Shown one piece after another: positions 1 through 8,419 of a DNA stretch of 64,000 nucleotides. The notes beneath the pieces are model-generated. The model searched no databases. It had not been told where the DNA came from and saw only the letters and a program-made list of their open reading frames with translations. This DNA is from Psychrobacillus psychrodurans (GTDB lineage: Bacteria > Bacillota > Bacilli > Bacillales_A > Planococcaceae). Location: NCBI GenBank assembly GCA_900114885.1, contig FOUN01000006.1, forward strand, positions 62,001 to 126,000. The letters run 5' to 3'. Position 1 is the first letter of the stretch, and each line of letters starts with the position of its first letter. A program made the translations under genes and the position numbers.

Positions 1-119
1 CTATCCCACCCTGCATCTGCAAATTTAATCACTTCAATACTGTCTTTGCTAGATTCACTACTACATGCACCTAGTACTAAAAATGCACACAAAGAAATAA
101 ACAACATAATTTTCCTCAT
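1..119 (-). CDS. Partial substrate-binding lipoprotein (N-terminus)
   Basis: The first 39 codons of a gene that runs off the left edge. The ATG follows an AAGGGG ribosome-binding site at about 127-132. The peptide has a basic start, a hydrophobic stretch and a lipobox ending in GACSS, so it is an exported, lipid-anchored protein. The mature start, IKFADAGW, resembles glycine betaine/choline ABC transporter binding proteins of the OpuAC type. That assignment rests on a few residues and is tentative; the lipoprotein call is firm. Confidence 0.6.
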   Translation of the reverse strand, partial: MRKIMLFISLCAFLVLGACSSESSKDSIEVIKFADAGWD

Positions 120-520
120 TATTTTTCCCCTTTTCTCTATTTATTAAAATAGACACATAGTCCTACCCTCCAATACATACCCTTTTTTCTCAAGTTTAAT
201 CATTTGAATATTATTATAGAACTATGCCCCCAAATTTCCAAAATTCTGGTACGTCTATTTTATGAGTTCCCATGTTACTAGAGTTTATGAAGTGAAGCAA
301 ATAAGAGATGGTTAAAAACCGTATATTATTCAATAATTACGAGTAATAAGAATTGGATTTACAGACTATTAGTTATAGAGTTATGGTATTTATTGTGTAA
401 TTTAAGATATTTTTTGTAGGTATTATGAATCAATCTGGGGTTTATTGAATTTTCTACTTTTAGGAAGGGATATTAAATGTAATTTCTATAAATGAGAGAT
501 AATTGGTTTGATAAATTAAT
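120..520. other. Intergenic region, no gene seen
   Basis: A 400-base AT-rich stretch between the lipoprotein start and the terminator of the dehydrogenase gene. Only very short open frames are present and none has a convincing ribosome-binding site. It probably carries the promoter of the leftward lipoprotein gene; no clear -35/-10 pair was assigned. Confidence 0.5.
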
Positions 521-552
521 AAAAAAAGTGGTCACTAAATTATAGGACCACC
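521..552 (-). terminator. Rho-independent terminator of the hydroxyacid dehydrogenase gene
   Basis: Inverted repeat GTGGTC (528-533) / GACCAC (546-551). Read on the minus strand it is followed by seven T residues, just past the stop codon at 562. Confidence 0.75.
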
Positions 553-561
553 GCTTAAGTA

Positions 562-1521
562 TTATACAATTCTATTCTGAGGCTCTCTGTTTTCTAACAC
601 TGCTTCTATATCTTTTGCGTTCAATTCCATCATTGCTTGACGAGTTCGAATACTAGCACTGCCAATATGAGGCAATACAGTTACGTTAGGTAATGTCAAC
701 AAAGGATGATCTAACGGCACAGGTTCTTGTTCAAATACATCAAGCCCAGCAGCCCATATTTTTTTAGAAGTTAATGCGTTAAATAGAGCTTGTTCATCTA
801 CAATGCCACCTCGTGCGACATTAATAATTGTTGCAGTATTCTTCATCAGATTGAGTTCACGTTCACTTATAAGTCCTTTTGTTTCTGGAGTTAGTGGAGT
901 TAGCAATATAACAAAATCAGATTGCTTTAGTAAGTCTTCTAATTCAGCATAAGTAAAACCATACGTTTCTTCCGCTTCTAGTTTTCTAGAACGATTATGA
1001 TATAACACATTCATGTCAAAGCCTTTTGCACGCCTTGCAACTGCTTCTCCTATGCGACCCATCCCAACAATACCAAGCGTTGCACCGAAAATATCCATGC
1101 CTGTATATTGCATTGGCGACCAGGACGTCCAATTACCTGAACGAATTTCTTGTTCTACTTCTGTTATTCTTCGAGCCGTCGCTAACAATAAAGCAAATGT
1201 TAAGTCTGCTGTTGTCTCTGTTAATACACCCGGCGTATTAGTTACGATAATACCGTGTTCTTTTGCAGCTTCCACATCTATATTGTTATAGCCAACAGCA
1301 AAATTACTGATTACTTTTAAATTTGACAGACTTTCAATTAGTGCACGATCGATATTATCAGATAGCATCGTCCATAAAGCATGTGCACCTTTAGCATTTA
1401 TTTTTATTTCTTCATATGTCATCGCAATACTTTCGCTATGCCACATATGTACATCAAATTTCGCCCTTAAAGGCTCGACGATTTCTTCAGGTAGTTTACG
1501 TGTAATGTATATTTTGTCCAT
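562..1521 (-). CDS. D-2-hydroxyacid dehydrogenase (glyoxylate/hydroxypyruvate reductase type)
   Basis: A 319-aa cytosolic NAD(P)H-dependent reductase of 2-keto acids, most like the GyaR/GhrB branch (glyoxylate or hydroxypyruvate reduction). The Rossmann motif GMGRIGEAVARR is visible. The three catalytic residues of the family appear in order: Arg in VARGGIVDE, Glu in LDVFEQEP and His in LPHIGSAS. The ATG at 1521 was chosen because AAGGGGGAAGAAG sits directly upstream; a longer open frame starting 63 bases earlier has no such site. It is a single-gene unit with its own terminator. The exact substrate cannot be read from sequence. Confidence 0.88.
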   Translation of the reverse strand: MDKIYITRKLPEEIVEPLRAKFDVHMWHSESIAMTYEEIKINAKGAHALWTMLSDNIDRALIESLSNLKVISNFAVGYNNIDVEAAKEHGIIVTNTPGVLTETTADLTFALLLATARRITEVEQEIRSGNWTSWSPMQYTGMDIFGATLGIVGMGRIGEAVARRAKGFDMNVLYHNRSRKLEAEETYGFTYAELEDLLKQSDFVILLTPLTPETKGLISERELNLMKNTATIINVARGGIVDEQALFNALTSKKIWAAGLDVFEQEPVPLDHPLLTLPNVTVLPHIGSASIRTRQAMMELNAKDIEAVLENREPQNRIV

Positions 1522-1623
1522 AACTTCTTCCCCCTTTGTTGTATTAACCAAATCATGGACGAAAGTACGAAATTTTGCAAACATATTTACATCTTTTAAT
1601 AGCTACGTTATACTTTGGGCACA

Positions 1624-1780
1624 TAAGAAAAGTGCGAGCACCTATGTTAGCTTCAACAATGTTCTTTTGCGATAAGCTTTGCGCAGAAGCAGGCTCTGGA
1701 TAGAAATTCACGTAAAGACGTCCTTATGGCTTGGTGAAATTCTGAAGTGTCTCAAGCGATTTAGGTGCTGAACTAGATAG
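1624..1780. repeat. Interspersed repeat, family R, copy 1 (diverged)
   Basis: Resembles the elements at 30639-30760 and 33407-33528. It begins AAGAAAAGTGCGAGC and ends near GGTGCTGAACTAGATA, with a shared middle, AATTCACGTAAAG...TGAAATTCTGAAG. This copy has an extra block of about 40 bases near its left end. The ends are imperfectly complementary, so the RNA could fold. It lies just upstream of the TPP riboswitch. Confidence 0.6.
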
Positions 1781-1835
1781 ATATGCGTAACAGCACATAT
1801 TTTCTAGTCTTTTAAAAAACTACATACCGTTTTCT

Positions 1836-1926
1836 GCACTAGGGGTGCCCACTTTGGCTGTGATGAGAGCTTTTTAGCTCCGATCCCTTATTACTCGATC
1901 AGGATAATACCTGCGTGAGGAAGTGC
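1836..1926 (+). promoter_or_regulatory. TPP riboswitch (THI element)
   Basis: The aptamer is recognised by AGGGGTGCCC, a TGAGAG block, ATCCCTTATTACTCGATCAG and GATAATACCTGCGTGAGGAAG. The closing stem P1 pairs GCACT (1836-1840) with AGTGC (1922-1926). The usual CTGAGA of the pyrimidine pocket reads ATGAGA here, after a short extra stem. It is followed by an intrinsic terminator and ykoFEDC, so thiamine pyrophosphate is expected to shut the operon off by early termination, as in Bacillus subtilis. Confidence 0.93.
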
Positions 1927-1962
1927 GGTGACTTTCCTAATATTTTTGTATTGGATTAGTGA

Positions 1963-1991
1963 CTGCATCTTCACGGATGTGGCCTTTTTTT
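1963..1991 (+). terminator. Riboswitch expression-platform terminator
   Basis: Stem CTGCATC (1963-1969) / GATGTGG (1976-1982) followed by CC and seven T residues, between the TPP aptamer and the ykoF ribosome-binding site. It is likely the ligand-controlled off switch. Confidence 0.8.
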
Positions 1992-2017
1992 ATGAAAAAA
2001 TTTAGGAGGTTTTACAA

Positions 2018-2599
2018 ATGGAATGTGGATTAAGCCCAATCATCGGATTTCGTTTTTCGTTACATCCGATGAACAATGATTTTATTAAGGTAATTAAAGA
2101 AGCTTTGAAGGAGACGGATACGTCGAATGTGTGGATGCATACGGATGATGTGTCGACAGTCATTCGCGGGAAACAAGTGCACGTGTTTAATGTAGCAAAA
2201 GCTCTAACTTTACATGCAGCTAAAACAGGTGTACATGTTGCTTTATCTGGCACTTTCTCTGCTGGTTGCCCAGGTGACTCTTCTGGAGATGCCTATCTAG
2301 ATAAGGGTGATATAATCGCCAACACAGATATTACAAAACAATATGTTTCCTCTCAATTTGCGCTATATCCGATGAATAATCCCAATTACATGGACGTTAT
2401 TTATCGTGAAGTAGATCGTGCTAAAGAACAAGGTGTATTCAATGAATCGATGCACTATGCAAGTGGTATTCATGGTGATATACACGATGTGTTTGCATTT
2501 TATGAAAAAGCATTCACGAATGCACGCTCAGAAAAACATAAGCATTTGGTCATGACAGTTTCTATGAGTCTTAATAGCCCTTCTCACGGAGGTCGCTGA
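2018..2599 (+). CDS. ykoF: YkoF, thiamine/HMP-binding protein
   Basis: A 193-aa cytosolic protein, close to the 200-aa B. subtilis YkoF, which binds thiamine or its pyrimidine (HMP) moiety. The two repeated halves of the family are visible: each carries an F-[RA]-[FL]-x-[LYP]-P-M-N start (FRFSLHPMNN near residue 12, FALYPMNN near residue 111). The ATG follows AGGAGG with ideal spacing. It is the first gene of the TPP-riboswitch operon ykoF-ykoE-ykoD-ykoC, which encodes an energy-coupling-factor uptake system. YkoF probably buffers or delivers the ligand. Confidence 0.92.
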   Translation: MECGLSPIIGFRFSLHPMNNDFIKVIKEALKETDTSNVWMHTDDVSTVIRGKQVHVFNVAKALTLHAAKTGVHVALSGTFSAGCPGDSSGDAYLDKGDIIANTDITKQYVSSQFALYPMNNPNYMDVIYREVDRAKEQGVFNESMHYASGIHGDIHDVFAFYEKAFTNARSEKHKHLVMTVSMSLNSPSHGGR

Positions 2600-2600
2600 T

Positions 2601-3182
2601 ATGCTGAAATCATGGAAGTTAAAAGAGATTGTACTAATGTCCTTGTTCGCGGTTGTCTTTGGTATTGTTTATCTATTGTTCTTGCATGTCGGCAATATTT
2701 GGGCTGGGTTCATCGGTCCAATTGCGTATGAATGGATTTTCGGAATTTGGTTTATAGTATCAATTATTTGTATGTATATTATCCGCAAACCTGGTGCAGC
2801 AGTCGTTTCCGAGACGATTGCTGCTGCGATTGAAGTATTATTAGGTAATGCTGTAGGACCCCGCTTAATACTTTCAGGAGTTATCCAAGGCCTAGGTGCT
2901 GAAGCAGTTTTCGCTGCTACACGATATAAACGCTTTGATTTATGGGTTCTAATGCTTGCTGGTGTTGGATCGTCAATCTTTAGTTTTGCTTATGGATACT
3001 TTCTAGGTGGATTTACAGTGTTCAGCACGGGTTATGTTGCATTAATGCTTGGAATTCGTATAGTAAGTGGTGCTTTGCTTGCTGGTGTCGGTGGAAAAGC
3101 AGTAGCAGATGGTCTACTAGCAACTGGTTCTCTTCGTGGATATGCCATTTCTCGATCGAAAAAAGGTGAAGTTCGTGCATGA
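2601..3182 (+). CDS. ykoE: YkoE, substrate-binding membrane subunit of an ECF transporter
   Basis: A 193-aa integral membrane protein with about five or six hydrophobic segments, matching YkoE/ThiW-type S components. It should bind HMP or a thiamine precursor in the membrane and hand it to the YkoD/YkoC energizing module. The ATG lies one base after the ykoF stop (TGATATG), so the two are translationally coupled. The 3' end overlaps the GTG start of ykoD. Its place behind a TPP riboswitch supports the substrate assignment; the exact substrate is inferred. Confidence 0.9.
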   Translation: MLKSWKLKEIVLMSLFAVVFGIVYLLFLHVGNIWAGFIGPIAYEWIFGIWFIVSIICMYIIRKPGAAVVSETIAAAIEVLLGNAVGPRLILSGVIQGLGAEAVFAATRYKRFDLWVLMLAGVGSSIFSFAYGYFLGGFTVFSTGYVALMLGIRIVSGALLAGVGGKAVADGLLATGSLRGYAISRSKKGEVRA

Positions 3183-4545
3183 AGTTATCGAATTTGAAAA
3201 AGTAAGTTTTCGTTATCCTGACGAGGAAAAATGGATACTGGAGGGTCTTTCGTTTACTGTTTTGCGAGGGGAACGTATAGTCATCACTGGTCCAAGTGGA
3301 TGTGGGAAAACGACTTTACTGTATTTATGCAATCGATTGTATCCGGATAATTGCGATGGTATTTTGTCTGGTTCAATAAAACTTTTTGGGAAAGATAGCC
3401 TTTCCTTTATTCCCGGGGAAATAAACCATCGCATAGCGACAGTCTTTCAAGACCCTGATGCACAATTTTGCATGCAAACAGTTGAAGAAGAACTTGCTTT
3501 TACACTTGAAAATTTGCATACTAAACGCGATGAAATGGAGAAAAGAATTTCTGACGTACTGACTCTAACCGATTTAACTGAGTTTCGCCATGCAATCATA
3601 CAAAAACTTTCTGGTGGTCAAAAGCAACGTATTGCCACTGCATGTGCACTTATAATGGAGCCAGAAATTCTGTTACTAGATGAACCACTCTCCCATTTAG
3701 ACCCTTTCACAGCCAAAAAGTATGTGGAGTGGTTAGATAATTTACAACAAAAAAGAACGATGACAATTATAGCTATTGAGCATCGATTGGATTTATGGGG
3801 GGACTTTTTCGAAAGAAATATTCCCTTGCATAATGGCAAAGTAACTTCTAAATTAGAAAAACGAGTAAGCAGTACACAAGAAAATAATTCGCTAGTCGTT
3901 AGTAAAGTACAGGCAATGCCTTTTTTGAAAGAAACTACTTTCACATTAAATCATGGAGAAGTAACTGTACTTGCCGGACCAAATGGTAGCGGAAAATCTA
4001 CTTTGTTGAAAGCATTATGTCAGCTAATTCCTTCTACAGGGACTGTAGTACCTTTAAATTTAGGATATGTCCCTCAATCTCCTGAGTTTTTATTTCTCAC
4101 ACAAAATGTGTTAGATGAAGTTAGTTTTGGTGGTGGAAATAGTTCAATGGAAATGATGACTAGATTGCAGCTGTTACCTATTGCGGATTCCCATCCATTT
4201 TCAGTAAGTCATGGACAAAAGCGACGAGTGGCTATTGCAGCAATGCTTTGTGATGGCAGAGAAATTATTCTAATGGATGAACCAACTTCTGGCCAGGACT
4301 CAGCAGCTTTGTTCGAATTATTCCATTTAATCGATGAGCGTGCGCGTGAAGGTACCACATTTTTAATCGTTACGCATGATATGGAGTTTGCTCATTATTT
4401 AGCAGACTCGGTTTTATTGATGAAAGATGGCCAATTGACTGGAAAGTTTAACGCTGAAGCTGTATGGGAAGACAGGAAATTGTTAATGGATCATCACCTA
4501 CTCCGCCCGAAAGGAGTGATAGGTCATGAAGAATGCTTTGCATAA
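3175..4545 (+). CDS. ykoD: YkoD, double ATPase subunit of the ECF transporter
   Basis: About 456 aa, two fused ABC ATPase domains. The first has Walker A GPSGCGKTT (about residue 39), signature LSGGQKQR and Walker B ILLLDEPLSHLD. The second has Walker A GPNGSGKST, a degenerate signature VSHGQKRR and Walker B IILMDEPTSGQD. It couples ATP hydrolysis to uptake by YkoE through YkoC. The GTG at 3175 was chosen because AAAAGGTGA lies six bases upstream and it overlaps the ykoE stop; an ATG 39 bases upstream lies inside ykoE with no site. The non-canonical second signature suggests asymmetric ATPase sites. Confidence 0.92.
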   Translation: MHEVIEFEKVSFRYPDEEKWILEGLSFTVLRGERIVITGPSGCGKTTLLYLCNRLYPDNCDGILSGSIKLFGKDSLSFIPGEINHRIATVFQDPDAQFCMQTVEEELAFTLENLHTKRDEMEKRISDVLTLTDLTEFRHAIIQKLSGGQKQRIATACALIMEPEILLLDEPLSHLDPFTAKKYVEWLDNLQQKRTMTIIAIEHRLDLWGDFFERNIPLHNGKVTSKLEKRVSSTQENNSLVVSKVQAMPFLKETTFTLNHGEVTVLAGPNGSGKSTLLKALCQLIPSTGTVVPLNLGYVPQSPEFLFLTQNVLDEVSFGGGNSSMEMMTRLQLLPIADSHPFSVSHGQKRRVAIAAMLCDGREIILMDEPTSGQDSAALFELFHLIDERAREGTTFLIVTHDMEFAHYLADSVLLMKDGQLTGKFNAEAVWEDRKLLMDHHLLRPKGVIGHEECFA

Positions 4546-5284
4546 GATGAATCCTTCGATTAAATTTTTGGCGATTACAATTTGTATGTTTACGATGGCA
4601 TTCTTCTTCGATCCTTGGACGCCACTTGTTTTTTGGATCGGCGTACTAGTGCTACAATTGTTGTTCACCCAGATCAGCTGGAAAAAATGGTTGTTGTTTA
4701 TGCTTCCTTTTTTTGTTACTGCTTTCGGTTATTTTTGGACTACACTTGTGTTCGCAGAAGATCAATCAGGTCCTGTTGTATGGTCCATTTGGAATTTGCA
4801 GGTTACCCAAACACAATTGAATCATGCTCTATCTTTAAGTTTTCGGGTGATGGCATTTTCCAGCTTGTCCTTATTATTCGCTTTAACGACGAATCCAGTG
4901 ACATTCATTTTAAGTCTTATGCAACAATTAAAGCTCTCACCCAAAATTGCTTACGGAGTGATGGTTGGATACCAATTTTTGCCCGTCTTGAAAGATGAAT
5001 TTGTGCAAATTAGGCAGGCCCATCGATTAAGAGGTGCTACCAAGGAAAAAAATGCGTTGCAAAGATTATTTGGCATACGACGTATTTTGATTCCTATGCT
5101 TGCAGGAGCTGTACGAAAAGCAGAGCGTGCAGCGTTTGCAATGGAAGCGAGAGGTTTCACTGGTGATCGAAGAAGTAGTTATTTTCATGTGATTACCATC
5201 GGGAAAGTAGACTTTGCATTAGTTAGCTTATTTTTAGTTGTGTTAGTTTTAAGCTGTTCGAATATGTTGTGGCTCCGTTTATAG
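4526..5284 (+). CDS. ykoC: YkoC, T component of the ECF transporter
   Basis: A 252-aa membrane protein of the EcfT/CbiQ family that links the ATPase to the S component. It shows several transmembrane segments and the two coupling motifs of the family, here AHRLRGA and AMEARGF, in the cytoplasmic part. The ATG follows GAAAGGAGTG and overlaps the end of ykoD by 20 bases, so it is the last translationally coupled gene of the operon. No strong terminator was seen directly after it. Confidence 0.9.
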   Translation: MKNALHKMNPSIKFLAITICMFTMAFFFDPWTPLVFWIGVLVLQLLFTQISWKKWLLFMLPFFVTAFGYFWTTLVFAEDQSGPVVWSIWNLQVTQTQLNHALSLSFRVMAFSSLSLLFALTTNPVTFILSLMQQLKLSPKIAYGVMVGYQFLPVLKDEFVQIRQAHRLRGATKEKNALQRLFGIRRILIPMLAGAVRKAERAAFAMEARGFTGDRRSSYFHVITIGKVDFALVSLFLVVLVLSCSNMLWLRL

Positions 5285-5345
5285 ATTTTGTTTCTCTTAC
5301 TCTTACGATAATATAAAAGTATGTGAAATTTGGGGAGTGAGGATA

Positions 5346-5846
5346 TTGTCATTTGTTGCTTTACTGCGTGGTATTAATCTCGGTGCTAAAAATAAAGTGG
5401 ACATGAAGTCATTGAAGCTACTTTTTGAAGAGATGGGTTATGAAAATGTACGGACTTATATACAAACTGGGAATGTTATATTTGATAATAAAACTTATGA
5501 CGTGCTTCAGTTGCAGAATACTCTTCGAGAAACTTACGGCTTTGACATACCAGTTGTTGTCCGTTCGAAGGACGCGTTTGAAGAGATTCAGCAGCATCCC
5601 ATTTTCTTAAAAGAACAGGTATATGTAATGTTCTTAGAAAAAGATGTGTCGGATGAACAGCTTGCTGTCCTCGAAAACCTTGTGGATGATGAATTTATCG
5701 TATGGAATCGCCGCAATATCATTATTAATCTATCGAAAACCTATCATCAAACTAAATTTACAAATACTTTCTTTGAGAGAAAACTTGGTATAACATCCAC
5801 GGCACGCAATCAGAATACAGTGAATAAAATATTGAAGAAAATGTGA
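5346..5846 (+). CDS. DUF1697 family protein
   Basis: A 166-aa soluble protein with the family start FVALLRGINLGAKNKVDM and the following region YENVRTYIQTGNVIF. Its biochemical role is not established. The TTG at 5346 was preferred: the conserved sequence starts there and GGGGAG lies eight bases upstream. A GTG nine bases earlier would overlap that site. Monocistronic, with a strong terminator just after the stop. Confidence 0.85.
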   Translation: MSFVALLRGINLGAKNKVDMKSLKLLFEEMGYENVRTYIQTGNVIFDNKTYDVLQLQNTLRETYGFDIPVVVRSKDAFEEIQQHPIFLKEQVYVMFLEKDVSDEQLAVLENLVDDEFIVWNRRNIIINLSKTYHQTKFTNTFFERKLGITSTARNQNTVNKILKKM

Positions 5847-5849
5847 ATG

Positions 5850-5885
5850 AGTTCCCACCTTGTTAAGAGGTGGGAGCTTTTTTAC
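5850..5885 (+). terminator. Rho-independent terminator after the DUF1697 gene
   Basis: TCCCACCT / AGGTGGGA stem with loop TGTTAAG, followed by a run of T residues (5878-5883). Confidence 0.9.
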
Positions 5886-5988
5886 AGTTATATAAGTAAT
5901 TTTTATACTTCTGTATAAAAATTATAAATTTTCCAAATGACCTAGCCTCACGTATGATTACAATAGAATATAACAAGGGGGATTTATG

Positions 5989-6357
5989 ATGTCATTTGCT
6001 TTTAAATCAATAGACCATGTACAGCTAGCTGCTCCAAAAGGTTCCGAAGATATCGCCAAACGTTTCTTTGGAGAGATTTTAGGATTTCAGGAAGTAGAAA
6101 AGCCTGAAGTCTTGAAAAAAAGAGGCGGAGTTTGGTTTCAATTTGGCAATTATCAAATTCATATTGGTATTGAAGAGCCATTCGCACCAGCTAAAAAAGC
6201 CCACCCAGCATTTCAAGTCGAGAACTTAGAGGCATTGAAAACTCATTTGATGAAACATGAAGTCAACTTCATAGTGGATACCGATTTACCTGGAGCAAAT
6301 AGAATTTATGTAAGCGATCCTTTTGGTAACCGCATTGAAATTTTAGAATGGACTTAA
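5989..6357 (+). CDS. VOC (glyoxalase/bleomycin-resistance) family protein
   Basis: A 122-aa single-domain protein of the vicinal oxygen chelate superfamily. It starts SIDHVQLAAP, has FGEILGF and YQIHIGIE in the middle, and ends with DPFGNRIEILEW, which supplies the conserved metal-ligand Glu of the fold. The candidate ligands His (DHVQL) and Glu (EILE) are visible. Substrate unknown; VOC proteins act as isomerases, dioxygenases or drug-binding resistance proteins. Two adjacent ATGs (5986, 5989) follow AAGGGGGA; the second has better spacing. Confidence 0.85.
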   Translation: MSFAFKSIDHVQLAAPKGSEDIAKRFFGEILGFQEVEKPEVLKKRGGVWFQFGNYQIHIGIEEPFAPAKKAHPAFQVENLEALKTHLMKHEVNFIVDTDLPGANRIYVSDPFGNRIEILEWT

Positions 6358-6375
6358 TACGATAAATTTTTGCAG

Positions 6376-6413
6376 AAAAAACACCTTAGTTTACATTAAA
6401 CCAAGGTGTTTTC
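6376..6413. terminator. Bidirectional terminator
   Basis: AAAACACCTT / AAGGTGTTTT inverted repeat with A and T tracts on both sides, between the converging VOC and DUF418 genes. The last codons of the minus-strand gene lie inside the hairpin. Confidence 0.85.
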
Positions 6414-7604
6414 CATCTCTATTTTCTTTGATTTTTTCGAACGTTTTTTTCTTTTCTTCACTGCACCATTCCATGAGAAGTTCGTACCCATTCTTAATAT
6501 AACCTCGAGTGGACCTCGTTGAAATTTCTTTAAATACAAGGAACTGCATACACACTGCAAAACGAATATAACAAGTCCAAGAATAATACTATTTAACATT
6601 CCAAGGTTTCCAAACAATCCTAAGCCGTAGCCGTAAAAAATAGTCGTACATATAACGCTTTGCATAATATAGTTTGTAAGGGACAGCTTTCCAACACTTT
6701 CAAAACCATGAAATACGTTTGAATTAGAATAGCTTACAAATAAAAGTGCAAATAAAGAAATATAGCCAAGAGAAAGGAACTGTGCGCCGACATTTAATAA
6801 TATTGCAGACCAATCATTTTGTAGAAGAAGTATACTACTTGTCTTTAACGCTAATCCGATTGGCAAAAGAACTACACCTATTTTATACCATTTTTGTTCC
6901 AAACTAGGTCGAGTAAAAAGTTTCCCTTTTGCTGCTGCCATCCCAAACAAAAATAAGGGAGCCGTCATAAAAGGAGCTAAAATCATAACGAACAAGAGGA
7001 AAAATTCATCGTCGAAAAATAGTGGACTTTCATTATTTCTATGATCCATTATTTCTGTATAGTTGCCATTTGTATATACATCATTTGTTTTTACAATATA
7101 AGAGGATAACTCTTTTAACTCTTCATTTGTTTCTTCCACTACTCCATAGCCCATTGCACTTGTCAAAAGAAGTAAAATAATTCCCCAAATAATAAGAGTC
7201 TTTTTCTTTCTGTTTATAAAGAGGAATAAGAAGAATCCCATAAATCCATAAAAAGCTAAAATATCTCCTTCCCATAAGTATGTTCCATGCAAAGTACCAA
7301 AAATTATAAGTAAAATAAACCGTCTAACTAAATGCCACCTAGCCTTCACTTCTTTTTTCCTCAAAGATTCCACCAATTTGATAAGTGAGTACCCAAATAA
7401 GAATGTAAAGATCGGCATAAAACTGCCTTCTACTACAATTTTTATAAACTTGTATGCTCCTGTGTCAAGATCTGACAAAGAGAAGTAAGAAATCTCATCT
7501 TTCCCCCACATTCCATATTGGAATATAAGCATATTTGCCAATAATATTCCGAACAGACTAAGACCTCTTAGGCTGTCTATCAATCTTACTCTTTCCATTT
7601 TCAC
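6396..7604 (-). CDS. DUF418 family membrane protein (YeiB-like)
   Basis: A 402-aa polytopic membrane protein with about ten hydrophobic segments. The family hallmark R-[LI]-x-x-[LI]-D-x-[LI]-R-G opens the protein (RVRLIDSLRGLSLFGILLANM), and the C-terminal RGPLEVILR matches the DUF418 end. A very basic tail (KKRKKRSKKSKK) is unusual and may interact with lipid or RNA. The function of DUF418 proteins is unknown. The GTG start at 7604 follows AGGAGG by seven bases. It is divergent from the two-component system genes beginning at 7714. Confidence 0.88.
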   Translation of the reverse strand: MKMERVRLIDSLRGLSLFGILLANMLIFQYGMWGKDEISYFSLSDLDTGAYKFIKIVVEGSFMPIFTFLFGYSLIKLVESLRKKEVKARWHLVRRFILLIIFGTLHGTYLWEGDILAFYGFMGFFLFLFINRKKKTLIIWGIILLLLTSAMGYGVVEETNEELKELSSYIVKTNDVYTNGNYTEIMDHRNNESPLFFDDEFFLLFVMILAPFMTAPLFLFGMAAAKGKLFTRPSLEQKWYKIGVVLLPIGLALKTSSILLLQNDWSAILLNVGAQFLSLGYISLFALLFVSYSNSNVFHGFESVGKLSLTNYIMQSVICTTIFYGYGLGLFGNLGMLNSIILGLVIFVLQCVCSSLYLKKFQRGPLEVILRMGTNFSWNGAVKKRKKRSKKSKKIEMENTLV

Positions 7605-7713
7605 TAGAAATCCTCCTAGAGTTTTATATCGCTCATTTGTTAGTATAAAATAAGTAGCTTATATCAGTATGAAACGTACCTTAAAGAAATCTTAAATTTT
7701 GGAGTGGATATTG

Positions 7714-8418
7714 GTGTTAAAGGTAAAAATTTTAGTTGTGGATGACGAACAAGCAATTGGTGATATGGTAGATATCATTTTAAGAAAAGAAGGATTTAAT
7801 CAGATAGATGTATGCACGAGTTTTATCGCTGCCGAAACACTTATCGCACAATATAACTATGACCTATTTATTTTCGACATTATGTTACCAGATGGTACTG
7901 GACTTGACCTAGCAGAAAAGGTACGTACTAAATCAGATGCACCTATCTTTTTCCTAACAGCAAAAGCAAATGATGCAGACAAGCTTCGCGGCTTTATGTA
8001 CGGTGCGGATGATTATATTACAAAACCATTTAACCCTATGGAACTAGCTGCTCGTGTCAAAGTGCAGATGAAGCGATATAAATCGCCTTCATCTGCCCCT
8101 ACATGTAAACAAGTATTTGACTTCGGTCGTTTCCAATTAGATGTCGCTGCAGCTGAACTAACTGTTGCTGGGGATAAAATGAATTTAGCAGGGAAGCTCT
8201 TTTACTTACTGCAACTTTTTTGCGAACATCCAGGACAGGTTTTATCCAAGGAACAAATTTATGCTCACGTTTGGGGTGAAGAACATTTTATAGATGACAA
8301 TACGATAATGGTTCATATCCGAAAACTTCGCGAAAAGATTGAGGTGCAACCTGGTAATCCAAAACTTCTTTTAACTATTCGCGGTATAGGATATAAACTT
8401 ATAAGCGAGGAACATTAA
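7714..8418 (+). CDS. OmpR/PhoB family response regulator
   Basis: A 234-aa DNA-binding regulator. The receiver domain (residues 1-120) shows the acidic pair DDE at 10-12, phospho-acceptor Asp55 (FDIMLPDG) and the Lys of TKPF. The C-terminal winged helix ends in TIRGIGYKL. The GTG at 7714 follows GGAGTGG; upstream TTG codons in frame are less well spaced. It is co-transcribed with the kinase gene that starts two bases after its stop. The DUF418 gene is divergent and could be a target, but no operator was identified. Confidence 0.9.
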   Translation: MLKVKILVVDDEQAIGDMVDIILRKEGFNQIDVCTSFIAAETLIAQYNYDLFIFDIMLPDGTGLDLAEKVRTKSDAPIFFLTAKANDADKLRGFMYGADDYITKPFNPMELAARVKVQMKRYKSPSSAPTCKQVFDFGRFQLDVAAAELTVAGDKMNLAGKLFYLLQLFCEHPGQVLSKEQIYAHVWGEEHFIDDNTIMVHIRKLREKIEVQPGNPKLLLTIRGIGYKLISEEH

Positions 8419-8419
8419 A

